From Tabrizicola_A sp965284335 (lineage in GTDB: Bacteria; Pseudomonadota; Alphaproteobacteria; Rhodobacterales; Rhodobacteraceae): DNA of 64,000 bases. The notes beneath the pieces were generated by a model. The model ran no database searches. It saw only the letters and a program-made list of their open reading frames with translations, and was not told the DNA's origin. Below, in pieces: positions 7,345 through 16,234 of the stretch (position 1 is its first letter; the number at the start of each line of letters is the position of its first letter). Location: NCBI RefSeq assembly GCF_965284335.1, contig NZ_OZ260076.1, one strand, 5' to 3'. The position numbers and the translations under genes are program-made.

Positions 7345-10300
7345 CTAGTGAAAATCACGACTGGGGAACAAGGCTTTGGCTTGGTCGCGCGGGTGGTATT
7401 TACGCGGGGCAACGGCGCGGCGGGTTTCGTCGGCGCGGCCTTCGGTGGGGTCGATAAGATGGCTGCGGCCAAGCTGAGACAAGAGCGGGGAAATATCCAC
7501 GATCTCTTCGGCGATCAGATGGATGACAGCGCCGTCGCGTTGAATTCGTCCGGTCACCCGCAACAGGCGGCCCGCAATCACCGCGCGGCGGAAGGTGTCG
7601 TAAACCTTGGTCCAGACGACAACGTTCGAAACACCAGTTTCATCCTCTAACGTCAAAAAAATCACCCCTGACGCGGTTCCGGGACGCTGGCGCGTGATGA
7701 CAAGCCCGGCCACACTGACGCGGCCTTTGGCCACAGCCAGCGCGGCATGAGAGATCAGCCCAGGAAGCCTTGGACGCAAAAGCTCCATCGGATGGGCGCG
7801 CAACGAGAGGCGCAGCGAAAGGTAATCTTCGATCACCTCTTGGCCAAAGGTCATGCCCGGCAGTGTCACTGTGGGTTCCACCCCACCTTCGCCATCGACC
7901 CCGAAAAGGGGCAGCGGCGCGGGGCCGCGCAGCGCCTTGGCCGCCCAAAGCGCCTCGCGCCGGGTGAGGCCAAGGGCGGTGAAGGCATCGGCCTCGGCCA
8001 GACGTTCCAGCACGTCGGGCCCAATGCCGGCGCGGCGCCAAAGGCTTTCGACATCGGGGTATCCATTGCCACGCGCCGCAGCGATCCAATGTGCATCTTC
8101 GGCCTTCATCCCCTTGATCTGACGAAAACCCAAGCGCAGGGCCAGTCGGCCGTCGGGGCGGGGTTCCAGCGTGCAATCCCAATGGGAATGGTTCACCGAA
8201 ACAGGCCGCACCTCGACCCCGCCTTCGCGCGCATCCCGCACCAGTTGGGCAGGGGCATAAAAGCCCATCGGCTGTGCGTTCAAAAGCGCGCAGGTAAAGG
8301 CTGCCTGATGATGGCGTTTGAGCCAGGCCGAGATATAGACCAGCCGGGCAAAGCTGGCGGCATGGCTTTCGGGAAAGCCATAGCTGCCGAAGCCTTCGAT
8401 CTGGGCAAAGCAGCGTTCCGCAAAATCGGCCTGATAGCCGCGTTCCAGCATTCCGCTAATGAACCGGTCGCGAAAGCCGCCGATGGTGCCCATGCGTTTG
8501 AAGGTGGCGAGCGAACGGCGCAGACGGTCGGCCTCGGCGGGGGTGAAACCTGCCGCCACCACGGCGATTTGCATGGCCTGTTCTTGGAACAGGGGCACGC
8601 CATAGGTGCGGCCCAAGACCTCCATCATGGCCGGGCCAAGGTCTTCAACTGGTTCCTTGCCCTGACGGCGGTTGATGAACGGGTGCACCATGCCACCCTG
8701 AATGGGCCCCGGTCGGACGATGGCCACCTCGCAGACCAGATCGTAGAACTCTCGCGGGCGCATCCGGGGTAGGAAGTTCAGCTGCGCGCGGCTTTCGACC
8801 TGAAAGACGCCAATGGCATCGGCACGGCACAGCATGTCGTAAACAGCGGAGTCTTCAGCAGGGACATTGGCCAGTGTCAGCTCAAGGCCGCGATGCTGGA
8901 CCAAAAGCGCAAACGCCTTGCGGATGCAGGTCAGCATGCCCAGCGCCAGAATATCGACCTTCAGCAGCCCCAGCGCGTCGATGTCGTCCTTGTCCCATTC
9001 GATGATGGTGCGATCCTCCATCGCGGCGTTCTCGATGGGGCACAGCTCATCCAGCCGCCCTTGGGTGATGACAAAGCCGCCGACATGCTGTGACAGATGG
9101 CGAGGAAAGCCGATGATTTCACCGATTAGTTGCAGGGCCAGCGTCACGCGGCGATCTGACGGGTCCAGCCCCGCATCGCGCACCCGGTCGGCCGAAGGGG
9201 CCGAGGCGGACCAGCCCCAGATCTGCCCTGCCAGCCGGGCGATCACGTCTTGGGACAGGCCCATGGCCTTGCCCACCTCGCGGATGGCGGCGCGCGAGCG
9301 GAAGTGGATCACCACCGCTGTCAGACCCGCGCGGTCACGGCCATAGCGGTCATAGATCCACTGGATCACCTCTTCGCGCCGTTCATGTTCGAAATCGACG
9401 TCGATATCGGGCGGCTCACCGCGTTCTTTTGAAATGAAGCGCTCAAAGATCAGGGTGATGGATTCGGGCGGAACTTCGGTGATGCCCAGAAGGTAGCAGA
9501 CCACGGAATTGGCCGCCGAGCCGCGCCCTTGGCACAGGATGCCCTTTGACCGGGCAAATTGCACGATGTCATGGACGGTGAGGAAATAGGGGGCATAGTC
9601 CACCTCACGGATGAGCGTCAGTTCCTTTTCCACCCGATGCACGATCTTGGGGGGGGCGCCTTGGGGATAGCGCCAGAGCAGGCCTTCGCGTGTGAGTCGC
9701 TCCAGACGGGATTGGGCCGGTTCGCCGTTCAAGGCCTCATCGGGGTATTGATAGCGCAGCTCGTCCAAGCTGAAACTGCAACGGGTAGCGATCTCGAGCG
9801 TGCGGCGCAGGGCGGCGGGGTAGCGGTGGAAAAGGCGGGCCATTTCCGCGCCCGATTTCAGGCGACGTTCGCCATTGGGCAGGCGGTGCTGGCCGATCTG
9901 GTCAATCGTGATGCCCAGACGCAGGCAGGTCAGCACATCGGCCAAAGGGCGGCGGGCGGCGCGGTGCATCAGGACATCGCCCACCGCCACCATGGGCAGG
10001 CCAGCGGTCTGGCAGAGCTGCGCCAGCGCATCCAGCCGGGGCTGGTCGCGCCCGTCATAGCGGGGGGCGGCGCCGATATGGGTCAGCCCGGGAAACCGGC
10101 GGGCGATCTGCATCAGGTCCGCCACGGGCGGCGGGGCTGAGAGTGGATCGGGTGGCAGCGCGATCAGCACCATGCCCTGCCCCCATTCGACAAGATCGGC
10201 GCGGGTCAGGTGACAGTCGCCCTTTGCTGCGCGGCGCTTGCCCAAGGACAAAAGGCGGCTGAGCCGGGCATAAGCTGCGATGTCTGTGGGCAGGGCCAGC

Positions 10301-10728
10301 CAATTGACCGGGCTGTCGGTCAAGACCAACCGCGCGCCCACGATCAGGCGCGGCAAGGATTGCACCACAGGCAGAGGAGTTTCGGGCGCGCTGGCCTGTC
10401 GGCTGGAGGGATCGGTGCGGCCTTGCGAGCGGATGGCGGGGCCGTGATCCGCCGCCTCGGCCGCGATGCGGCGCAGTTCTTTAAGCGCCGAATAGGCACG
10501 CACCACCCCGGCCAGCGAATTGCGGTCGGTGATGGCGATGGCGGCAAGCCCGAGTTCGGCGGCGCGGGTCACCAGTTCCTCGGGGTGAGAGGCGCCCGTC
10601 AGGAAGGTGAAATTACTGGTGACGCAAAGCTCGGCATAAGGGGGGGCGTTGCCCCCGTCGCGACCCCGATCAAATCGGGGCCGCGACTCCCCCAGAGTAT
10701 TTTGACCAAGAGGAAGACCCGGTGTCAT
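7345..10728 (-). CDS. dnaE2: Error-prone DNA polymerase III alpha subunit DnaE2
   Basis: 1127 residues, the usual size. DnaE2 carries out translesion synthesis in the SOS mutasome with ImuA and ImuB. The PHP domain opens AELCVTSNFTFLTGASHPEE, the polymerase core contains the PDIDVDFEHERREEV catalytic motif, and the protein ends in the conserved HPRDQAKALFPSRDFH. The ATG at 10728 overlaps the imuB stop (ATGA), which argues for translational coupling. The first 30 codons before AELCVTSNF are not conserved family sequence: they are encoded by a palindrome and a dispersed motif (see findings). The operon is LexA-controlled from 13396-13410. Confidence 0.96.
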   Translation of the reverse strand: MTPGLPLGQNTLGESRPRFDRGRDGGNAPPYAELCVTSNFTFLTGASHPEELVTRAAELGLAAIAITDRNSLAGVVRAYSALKELRRIAAEAADHGPAIRSQGRTDPSSRQASAPETPLPVVQSLPRLIVGARLVLTDSPVNWLALPTDIAAYARLSRLLSLGKRRAAKGDCHLTRADLVEWGQGMVLIALPPDPLSAPPPVADLMQIARRFPGLTHIGAAPRYDGRDQPRLDALAQLCQTAGLPMVAVGDVLMHRAARRPLADVLTCLRLGITIDQIGQHRLPNGERRLKSGAEMARLFHRYPAALRRTLEIATRCSFSLDELRYQYPDEALNGEPAQSRLERLTREGLLWRYPQGAPPKIVHRVEKELTLIREVDYAPYFLTVHDIVQFARSKGILCQGRGSAANSVVCYLLGITEVPPESITLIFERFISKERGEPPDIDVDFEHERREEVIQWIYDRYGRDRAGLTAVVIHFRSRAAIREVGKAMGLSQDVIARLAGQIWGWSASAPSADRVRDAGLDPSDRRVTLALQLIGEIIGFPRHLSQHVGGFVITQGRLDELCPIENAAMEDRTIIEWDKDDIDALGLLKVDILALGMLTCIRKAFALLVQHRGLELTLANVPAEDSAVYDMLCRADAIGVFQVESRAQLNFLPRMRPREFYDLVCEVAIVRPGPIQGGMVHPFINRRQGKEPVEDLGPAMMEVLGRTYGVPLFQEQAMQIAVVAAGFTPAEADRLRRSLATFKRMGTIGGFRDRFISGMLERGYQADFAERCFAQIEGFGSYGFPESHAASFARLVYISAWLKRHHQAAFTCALLNAQPMGFYAPAQLVRDAREGGVEVRPVSVNHSHWDCTLEPRPDGRLALRLGFRQIKGMKAEDAHWIAAARGNGYPDVESLWRRAGIGPDVLERLAEADAFTALGLTRREALWAAKALRGPAPLPLFGVDGEGGVEPTVTLPGMTFGQEVIEDYLSLRLSLRAHPMELLRPRLPGLISHAALAVAKGRVSVAGLVITRQRPGTASGVIFLTLEDETGVSNVVVWTKVYDTFRRAVIAGRLLRVTGRIQRDGAVIHLIAEEIVDISPLLSQLGRSHLIDPTEGRADETRRAVAPRKYHPRDQAKALFPSRDFH
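10657..10719. repeat. Palindrome plus dispersed GTATTT-CCAAGA-GAAG motif inside dnaE2 5' end
   Basis: Two near-perfect arms (GTCGCG-A-CCCCGAT and ATCGGGG-C-CGCGAC) face each other across CAA at 10657-10687. They are followed by CCCCCAGAGTATTTTGACCA and AGAGGAAG (10690-10717). A related tail CCCCCGAGGGGTATTGAGGC followed by CAAGATGAAAG lies at 40974-41004 in front of mutY. The element therefore looks like a short repeat of intergenic type that has become the first 30 codons of dnaE2. Confidence 0.6.
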
Positions 10729-12194
10729 GCAAACTCTCCTTGGGCATACCAGCCGGGAGATTGCGGGGTGTGGAACAGCCAGAGCCGGGGGCCTTCCCGT
10801 GTCTCGATGCGCCAATAGTCGCGCAGGCCGGTGCGCCAGTTCGGATCGTCAAACCACCATTCCGGCGCGATGCGTTCGGGGCCGGTGGCGCGCAGCGTGG
10901 TGAAGGACATGCGCCGCCAGCGAAAGCGCGCGGGCGGGCTGCCTTGGGCGGTTATGGGTTCGGGCGGGAACAGGGTGATGGGCCACGCCGGGCCGTGCCG
11001 GTTGGGCAGGGGTTCGGCGGCGGCATAGGCGGCGGGGGCGATGCGAAAGCTGCGTTCGGGGATCAGGCTGTCGGCGGGCAAGAGCCGCAGGACCCGGTCA
11101 AAGCCGATCCGGTTGCCCAGCGAGGACAGAAGATCGGCCAGCGCATCAGCGGGGCGCTGCGGTTGGGTGGCGCTGATCTGCTGGGGCGCAAGCGGTTCGG
11201 TCACCGGGGCGACAAGGCGCAGCGATTCAATGCCAAAGCCTGCGTCCAACTCATCAACCCCCTTGGCAAAGAGCGCCGCGATCCGGGACGCATCGCGCAT
11301 CGGGCGGGCAAGGCCGATGTCGACATGCAGGGTTGAGCGATCGACCCGGCCCAGTTCCAGCCGCAGGCGGCGCGCGCCAAGGTGATGTTCGGCAAGTTTG
11401 GCGCAGAGCCGGTCCAGAAGGCGCGCGAGGCCCGCCATCACATCCTCTTGTTTGCCGATCGGGTCGGGCAGCGTCATGCGCAGGCCGAAATGCACGGGGT
11501 CACGGTCGGCGGCCACGGGCTCGGGCTGCACGCCCAGCGCCTGATCCAGCCGCAGCACAAGGCCCGGGCCAAAGCGCCGCGCAAGGGGTGCTCGCGGCTG
11601 GCCCACGAGATCGGCAATGCGCGACAGCCCGACGCGGGAAAGGGATTCGGCGGTGGCATGGTCGATCCGCAAGGCCGCTACCGGCAAGCCGCCAATCCCT
11701 TCGGCCAGGCGCCCATCGGGGACAATGCCACCGCCATGGCGCGCCAGCGCATGGGCCGCGCCGCGCGTTCCGGCAATGGCGCTGACCGCGTGTAAGCCCA
11801 TCCGTTCAAGCTGGGCGTGAAGATCCTCGCGCAACGCCTGTTCGCCGCCAAAGAGATGTGGCACGCCCGAGATATCGGCGACCAATCCATCGACTCCTTC
11901 TTTGGCCACCATCGGGCCATAGCGGCCTGCCCAACGACACAGACTGGACAATGCGGCCCCTTCGCGCAGCAGATCGGCCGGGCGGGTGGACAGATCAGGG
12001 CAGATCGCGCGGGCATCGGCCAGCGCCATGCCTCGCGCAAGGCCCAGCGCCGAAGCCATGGGGTTCAGGCAATGCAGATGGTCGGCATTGCCCGACCGAT
12101 GGGTCAGGGCAAAGGGCCCTTCAACGGGCCTGCGGCGCAGGCTCACATCGCTCGCCAGGCGCGGAAACCAGATCGAAAGCAGCCGTCGTGCCAT
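10725..12194 (-). CDS. imuB: Mutasome Y-family polymerase-like protein ImuB
   Basis: 489 residues. ImuB is a catalytically inactive Y-family homologue that links DnaE2 to the beta clamp and ImuA. The start MARRLLSIWFPRLASD is typical: the normal metal-binding Asp of active Y-family polymerases is replaced in this first strand (WFPRLASD). Further on are LFGGEQALREDL, the HhH-like GLSRIADLVGQPRAPLARRF and the C-terminal WFDDPNWRTGLRDYWRIET. It overlaps imuA by 74 bases and dnaE2 by 4 bases, in the order imuA-imuB-dnaE2. Confidence 0.93.
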   Translation of the reverse strand: MARRLLSIWFPRLASDVSLRRRPVEGPFALTHRSGNADHLHCLNPMASALGLARGMALADARAICPDLSTRPADLLREGAALSSLCRWAGRYGPMVAKEGVDGLVADISGVPHLFGGEQALREDLHAQLERMGLHAVSAIAGTRGAAHALARHGGGIVPDGRLAEGIGGLPVAALRIDHATAESLSRVGLSRIADLVGQPRAPLARRFGPGLVLRLDQALGVQPEPVAADRDPVHFGLRMTLPDPIGKQEDVMAGLARLLDRLCAKLAEHHLGARRLRLELGRVDRSTLHVDIGLARPMRDASRIAALFAKGVDELDAGFGIESLRLVAPVTEPLAPQQISATQPQRPADALADLLSSLGNRIGFDRVLRLLPADSLIPERSFRIAPAAYAAAEPLPNRHGPAWPITLFPPEPITAQGSPPARFRWRRMSFTTLRATGPERIAPEWWFDDPNWRTGLRDYWRIETREGPRLWLFHTPQSPGWYAQGEFA

Positions 12195-12723
12195 GCCAGT
12201 TCAAGATCCAATGTCCAGTTGTTCCCTTTTTGTTCTTGTTAATAGACCAGGCATGCAGAGTCGAGTCCCCCAGCGCGGCCGCCTGAGGTTCGCAGGCCCA
12301 GCGGGTTTCGGTCGCATTGCTGCCCGCCCCCTCGCGGATCAGCATCAGCCCGGTCGTGCGCCCTTCGGCTGCCGCCAGTTGCAGCCGTCGCCCTGCGGTT
12401 AGAGACAGGGGCTTTTCCGGCTCGGCGATGACAAGGCTGACAGGGCGCGCGCGCAGGGCCTCTTCGACGCACCAGAGAAGGTCTGTCTCGCCCGAGGGGC
12501 GCAAAAGGTGCAAGCGTTCGGCCACGCCCTGCGGCAGACCGTGCAGCAGGGGCAGATCGGGCAGATGCGCGGGCATCACCCAGACCAGCGGCCCCGGATG
12601 GCGCGCGGCCTGAAACAGCGCAAAGGCCCGGCGACCGCGCCCGCCCGCCTCATGCACGCGGCGGGGGCAGAGGTCGAAGGGGTCGGCAGGCGACCAGCGG
12701 GATTGCAGGAGGTCAGGACGCAT
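12121..12723 (-). CDS. imuA: SOS mutasome accessory protein ImuA
   Basis: 200 residues. ImuA is a RecA/SulA-like protein needed with ImuB and DnaE2 for damage-induced mutagenesis. Visible family features are the N-terminal HEAGGRGRRAFALFQAA and the strand LVWVMPAHL, followed by LHLLRPSGETDLLWCVEEAL and RRLQLAAAEGRTTGLMLIR. The ATG at 12723 overlaps the end of the SRAP gene by 11 bases, and the 3' end overlaps imuB by 74 bases. The longer upstream frame is only the SRAP gene read in another phase. Confidence 0.88.
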   Translation of the reverse strand: MRPDLLQSRWSPADPFDLCPRRVHEAGGRGRRAFALFQAARHPGPLVWVMPAHLPDLPLLHGLPQGVAERLHLLRPSGETDLLWCVEEALRARPVSLVIAEPEKPLSLTAGRRLQLAAAEGRTTGLMLIREGAGSNATETRWACEPQAAALGDSTLHAWSINKNKKGTTGHWILNWHGTTAAFDLVSAPGERCEPAPQAR

Positions 12724-13369
12724 CTTCACGGCCGCCTTCGGCCACGATATCCAACTCGCCATCGGGCAGCGGGCGCTGGAGTTCCAGCGCACGCGGAGTG
12801 GGGGCGGTCAGCCATTGCGCCCATTCCTCGGGGCGGGTCAGGATCACCGGCATCGCCTTGGGGTGGATGCGCCCCACCTCACGGTTCGGCGCGCAGGTGA
12901 GGAAGGCGAAACAGTCAACCGTTACCTCCCCCTCTTTCAGCTTGCGCACCGAGGTCCATGGCGTCCACAGACCGGCAAAACAGGCCAAGGGGCGGTCAGG
13001 GCCCAAGGCGAACCAGACAGGATGATTGCGCGGGGCATCAGGCCGGCTGTCGATTTCTGAAAAGCTGGTAAAGGGCACAAGGCAGCGATGGCTTACCCCC
13101 AGCCAGCGGCGCCAATGCGGCGATGTGGTGTTGCGGATATTAGTCACGCCGGGATCGGTGCGCTTGCCTTGCAGAAACTGCGGTGGCGTCGGCATGCCCC
13201 AGCGCGCCCATGACAGATGGCGGCCCTGAGCGCGTGCCGTGATGATCGGCGCGGGGTAATCGGGGAAAATCCCCGACAGGGGGGGCAGATTGCCCAGATC
13301 ATCGCTGACCACGTCAAAGACATGGCGCATCGCGTCTTGGGTTTTGGTTTGCGAGTAAAGGTTGCACAT
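12713..13369 (-). CDS. SRAP-family abasic-site-protecting protein (YedK/HMCES type)
   Basis: 218 residues when started at the ATG giving MCNLYSQ; Cys2 becomes the catalytic residue after Met removal and forms a thiazolidine link with abasic sites in single-stranded DNA. Other conserved parts are ARWGMPTPPQF, TNIRNTTSPHW, RCLVPFTSFSE (catalytic Glu region), CFAGLWTPW, CAPNREVGRIHPKAMPVIL. The frame runs 31 codons further upstream but then Cys2 would be buried, and the LexA box would lie within the gene. It is the first gene of the SRAP-imuA-imuB-dnaE2 operon, a sensible pairing of abasic-site protection and translesion synthesis. Confidence 0.93.
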   Translation of the reverse strand: MCNLYSQTKTQDAMRHVFDVVSDDLGNLPPLSGIFPDYPAPIITARAQGRHLSWARWGMPTPPQFLQGKRTDPGVTNIRNTTSPHWRRWLGVSHRCLVPFTSFSEIDSRPDAPRNHPVWFALGPDRPLACFAGLWTPWTSVRKLKEGEVTVDCFAFLTCAPNREVGRIHPKAMPVILTRPEEWAQWLTAPTPRALELQRPLPDGELDIVAEGGREDAS

Positions 13370-13395
13370 GGCGGCCACTTTGGCGGAATCATCTG

Positions 13396-13410
13396 GAACA
13401 ATAGCGGAAC
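13396..13410 (-). promoter_or_regulatory. LexA (SOS) operator GTTC-N7-GTTC
   Basis: On the leftward strand the sequence reads GTTCCGCTATTGTTC, an exact match to the alphaproteobacterial LexA box GTTC-N7-GTTC. It lies 26 bases upstream of the SRAP ATG. This predicts that SRAP, imuA, imuB and dnaE2 form one DNA-damage-inducible operon. Confidence 0.88.
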
Positions 13411-13538
13411 ATTCGGGCATTTCAAACAGGGGGCGGAATTGCCACGCCTGCGCGGCCGACATCCCGGCCTTGGGTGACAGCCCGGCGCGCTTGGGCTAAG
13501 TTGGCCGCAATTTCAGCACGCACAGGTTCCCGGCCCCC

Positions 13539-14291
13539 ATGTCGAAAAGCCCTTTTGTCATCATTACCCTGCCGCGCAGCGGATCATACCACCTGCGCGC
13601 CCTTCTCGACAGCGCGCCAGACATTCGCTGCTATGGCGAAATCTTCAAGGGCAGCGAGGTGGAACTGCCGCCCGAAGAGCTGGCCCTTGTCGAGTTGGGT
13701 AAGAAGGATACCGACAAGCGCGACGAAATGGGCATGGCGCTGTTGAACCGCCTGCGCAAAAAGACCGACGCCGAGGGGGTGATCTTTGGCTTCAAGGATT
13801 TTCGGTTCAACCTGACGCGGGTGAAGATTTACCAGCAGATGCTGAATTCAAAAGGCTGGCGGAAGGTGTTTTTGTTCCGCAACCCGATTGAGCGTTATAT
13901 CTCGATGGAGCGGGCCGATCTGACGGGTGTGTTCGTGGTGACGGAAAAGAACAAGGACGCGGGCCTTGATCTGAAACGCCCGATCCGCTTCGATCCCGAG
14001 CGGTTTGAAAAGTCGATGGGCAGCCACCGTCGCCTGACCGAGGACGCGCAAAAGGCGCTGGAGAAGAACGGGCCCGAGGTGACGCATATTCTGGATTACA
14101 CCCGCATCAACGATCTGGCCGCGCGCAAGGCGCTGATGGGGTTTTTGGGGTCTGCCGGAGACGGCGCGCTTTTGGCCTCGGACCATGTGAAGCAATTCAC
14201 CGCACCTTTGGAAAGCGGGGTGGAGAATTGGGACGAGATGGCAGCCTATCTGCGAGAGACGCAGCAGATGGGGTTGATGCCGGGGCGGTAG
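13539..14291 (+). CDS. Sulfotransferase-family protein
   Basis: 250 residues. Starts MSKSPFVIITLPRSGSYHL: strand-PRSGS-helix is the 5'-phosphosulfate binding loop of PAPS-dependent sulfotransferases. The second element, KVFLFRNPIERYISM, matches the 3'-phosphate binding region (R-P-R-SY type). Such enzymes transfer sulfate to polysaccharide, lipid or other hydroxyl groups, but the substrate cannot be deduced. It stands alone, divergent from the SOS operon. No strong ribosome binding site is seen before the ATG. Confidence 0.75.
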   Translation: MSKSPFVIITLPRSGSYHLRALLDSAPDIRCYGEIFKGSEVELPPEELALVELGKKDTDKRDEMGMALLNRLRKKTDAEGVIFGFKDFRFNLTRVKIYQQMLNSKGWRKVFLFRNPIERYISMERADLTGVFVVTEKNKDAGLDLKRPIRFDPERFEKSMGSHRRLTEDAQKALEKNGPEVTHILDYTRINDLAARKALMGFLGSAGDGALLASDHVKQFTAPLESGVENWDEMAAYLRETQQMGLMPGR

Positions 14292-14464
14292 GGCGATTGA
14301 ACGGCGGTCGTGGCCATTGACGCCGATGGTCGATTTGAGCCCTTTCCGGACTTTGTTACAGTTGCCGAGAGATCGCATTGATTGCCTTTCGCTGACCCAA
14401 AATTCCATTTGGCAACGCTGATCTTTGCAAGCAACTAAAGGGAAAGAAGTCGGGGTGTTGCGAA

Positions 14465-15220
14465 GTGTTCTTAGAAAGTCTCGATACTGCGGTCAGTGTG
14501 AACGGTTTCCTTGTGCTTGGGCGAGCCGTCCAGAACATGCTTGGCCACTACAGCTCTAACCTCTTTGTATGGACCCACGACGACGTCTTTAAGGTCAACC
14601 TGCTTGGGTCGGCAACCCTGCTGTTCTATCGAGGTCACTACCTCGTGCTCTGCACCGGTCATCAGATCAGGAACGTCGATCCTAAAGACGTTAGCATGGT
14701 GACGGAGGACGGAGAGTTTGCCGTGACCTCTTCGGGCTATAGAGCACCTCTGATCGGCCCCGATGGCATGGATTGTGACTTACAAGACATCGTAGTTTTT
14801 ATCTTTGATGACGCTTGCGAGAAGCACCCTTCACTTCGGCGCAGGTTCTTCAAACTTGAGGACTTTCCGCCCGACTGTTGGAGCGATGATATCGTTGCGG
14901 TGCTAAACTACGGCTACCCATCGCAGGACCAACTCTACGAACTGTACGACAAAAACCATCTGGGGTCACGCCGCCGATCAACGACATTGACGGTGCAAAG
15001 CCAGCCGCAAGATGTTACTTTGCTCAACCTTAAGCCATTGCAAGACCTCACGTTCGATCCCGATGGCCTCAGCGGCGGGCCAAATTTCGTAATCCAAAAA
15101 TCAGGCAATAACTTCACAGCTTTCTTCGCAGGGGTCACGGTGCGAGGAGGGCGGCACAACATTTACATTGTAAAGAGTCGCTACATCAAAGGCCTTTTGG
15201 ACGCCGCAATTGACCTTTGA
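14465..15220 (+). CDS. Trypsin-like serine peptidase domain protein
   Basis: 251 residues from a GTG (an AAGGGAAAGAAG purine stretch lies about 20 bases upstream). The sequence keeps the order of the chymotrypsin-fold triad: GSATLLFYRGHYLVLCTGHQ gives a candidate His66, DCDLQDIVVFIF gives Asp108, and DGLSGGPNFVI gives nucleophile Ser203 with the GxSGGP oxyanion motif. There is no signal peptide or membrane segment, so it is probably cytoplasmic. GC content is lower than in both neighbours, suggesting acquisition. Proteases of this kind occur in bacterial defence and stress systems, but no partner gene is visible here. Confidence 0.6.
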   Translation: MFLESLDTAVSVNGFLVLGRAVQNMLGHYSSNLFVWTHDDVFKVNLLGSATLLFYRGHYLVLCTGHQIRNVDPKDVSMVTEDGEFAVTSSGYRAPLIGPDGMDCDLQDIVVFIFDDACEKHPSLRRRFFKLEDFPPDCWSDDIVAVLNYGYPSQDQLYELYDKNHLGSRRRSTTLTVQSQPQDVTLLNLKPLQDLTFDPDGLSGGPNFVIQKSGNNFTAFFAGVTVRGGRHNIYIVKSRYIKGLLDAAIDL

Positions 15221-15301
15221 TCCTGATCAAGCGTTACCACCCGTTACGGCAGCTTCGTCCACATAGCTAATCCTACAACCAAGCGCGGTTAATCTCCCTC
15301 C

Positions 15302-16090
15302 TCACAAATCAAACGTCGCGAAGACCGGCACATGGTCGCTGGGTTGCTCCCATCCGCGCACGTCGCGCAGGATGCGGCTGGAGTGGGCGGCGGTGGCGAT
15401 GTCGGGGGTGGCCCAGATGTGGTCTAGCCGGCGGCCTTTGTCGGCGGCGTTCCAGTCGGCGGCGCGGTAGCTCCACCAGCTGTAAAGTTTGCCCTGCGGA
15501 ATGTCGGCGCGGGTCACGTCCACCCATTTGCCCGCCTCCATCACCGCGCCAAGGTGCTCTACCTCAATCGGGGTATGGCTGACGATTTTCAGCAGCGATT
15601 TGTGATCCCACACGTCATCTTCGCGCGGGGCGATGTTCAGATCGCCCACCAGAATCGACCGATCCGGGCGGCCCCAGTGGAAATGGTCGCGCATCTGGGT
15701 CAGGTAATCCAGCTTTTGGCCAAACTTCTCATTCTGCGTGCGGTCGGGAATGTCGCCCCCGGCAGGCACATAGCAGTTGTGGATCGTCACCCCATTTTCC
15801 AGCTGCGCCGAGACATGGCGCGCGTGGCCCAGTTGGGCAAAATCCTGATCGCCCACATCCATGATCGGCAGCTTGGACAGGATCGCGACCCCGTTATAGC
15901 CCTTTTGCCCCCGCGCCACCATGTAACGGTAGCCAAGGGCTTGAAATTGCTCGACCGGGATCTTGTCGACCGGGCTTTTGCATTCTTGCAGGCACAGGAT
16001 ATCGGGTTGCTCCTCGGCCATCAGCCGGGCCACCAAGCCTTCGCGCAGGCGAACCGAATTGATGTTCCAGGTGGCAAGGGTGAAGGTCAT
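15302..16090 (-). CDS. xthA: Exodeoxyribonuclease III
   Basis: 262 residues. Removes nucleotides 3' to 5' from duplex DNA and cleaves abasic sites in base-excision repair. Conserved elements are TLATWNINSVR (metal Asn), DILCLQECK (catalytic Glu), YNGVAILSK, SILVGDLNIAPREDDVW (Asp/Asn), YSWWSYR, and the C-terminal GRRLDHIWAT and PSDHVPVFATF (catalytic His). Full length with a normal ATG. Single gene. Confidence 0.95.
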   Translation of the reverse strand: MTFTLATWNINSVRLREGLVARLMAEEQPDILCLQECKSPVDKIPVEQFQALGYRYMVARGQKGYNGVAILSKLPIMDVGDQDFAQLGHARHVSAQLENGVTIHNCYVPAGGDIPDRTQNEKFGQKLDYLTQMRDHFHWGRPDRSILVGDLNIAPREDDVWDHKSLLKIVSHTPIEVEHLGAVMEAGKWVDVTRADIPQGKLYSWWSYRAADWNAADKGRRLDHIWATPDIATAAHSSRILRDVRGWEQPSDHVPVFATFDL

Positions 16091-16150
16091 GGTATAACTC
16101 CGGTTGTCGCGGCCAAGCTAGGCGCTTGGCGCGGCACCCTCAAGCCGGGA

Positions 16151-16203
16151 AAAAGAAAGCCCGGCACAAAGGCCGGGCGAAGTCCAACAGGGAGGTTAGT
16201 GGT
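16151..16203 (-). ncRNA. Candidate small RNA with CCUCCC motif and intrinsic terminator (locus A)
   Basis: On the leftward strand a possible -10 (TAGTAT, 16215-16210) is followed by CCTCCCTG (16195-16188), then a terminator stem GCCCGGC/GCCGGGC (16178-16159) and TTTCTTTT. No gene ends just upstream on that strand, so the terminator has no other obvious owner. A perfect FNR box sits about 38 bases before the predicted start. The length would be about 53 nt. The CCUCCC motif recalls anti-Shine-Dalgarno sRNAs of Rhodobacter. Start and expression are inferred. Confidence 0.45.
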
Positions 16204-16234
16204 CCCTGTATACTACGGAATCCCGGGTCATGGA

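Noticed and set aside
10725..12194. Active Y-family polymerase (DinB) instead of ImuB
   Set aside because: Operon context, length, and the missing metal-binding Asp of the first strand fit the inactive ImuB type.
7348..12900. Long open frames on the plus strand opposite the dnaE2-imuB-imuA operon
   Set aside because: High-GC sequence leaves long antisense frames; they have no family motifs, while the minus-strand proteins match their families over full length.
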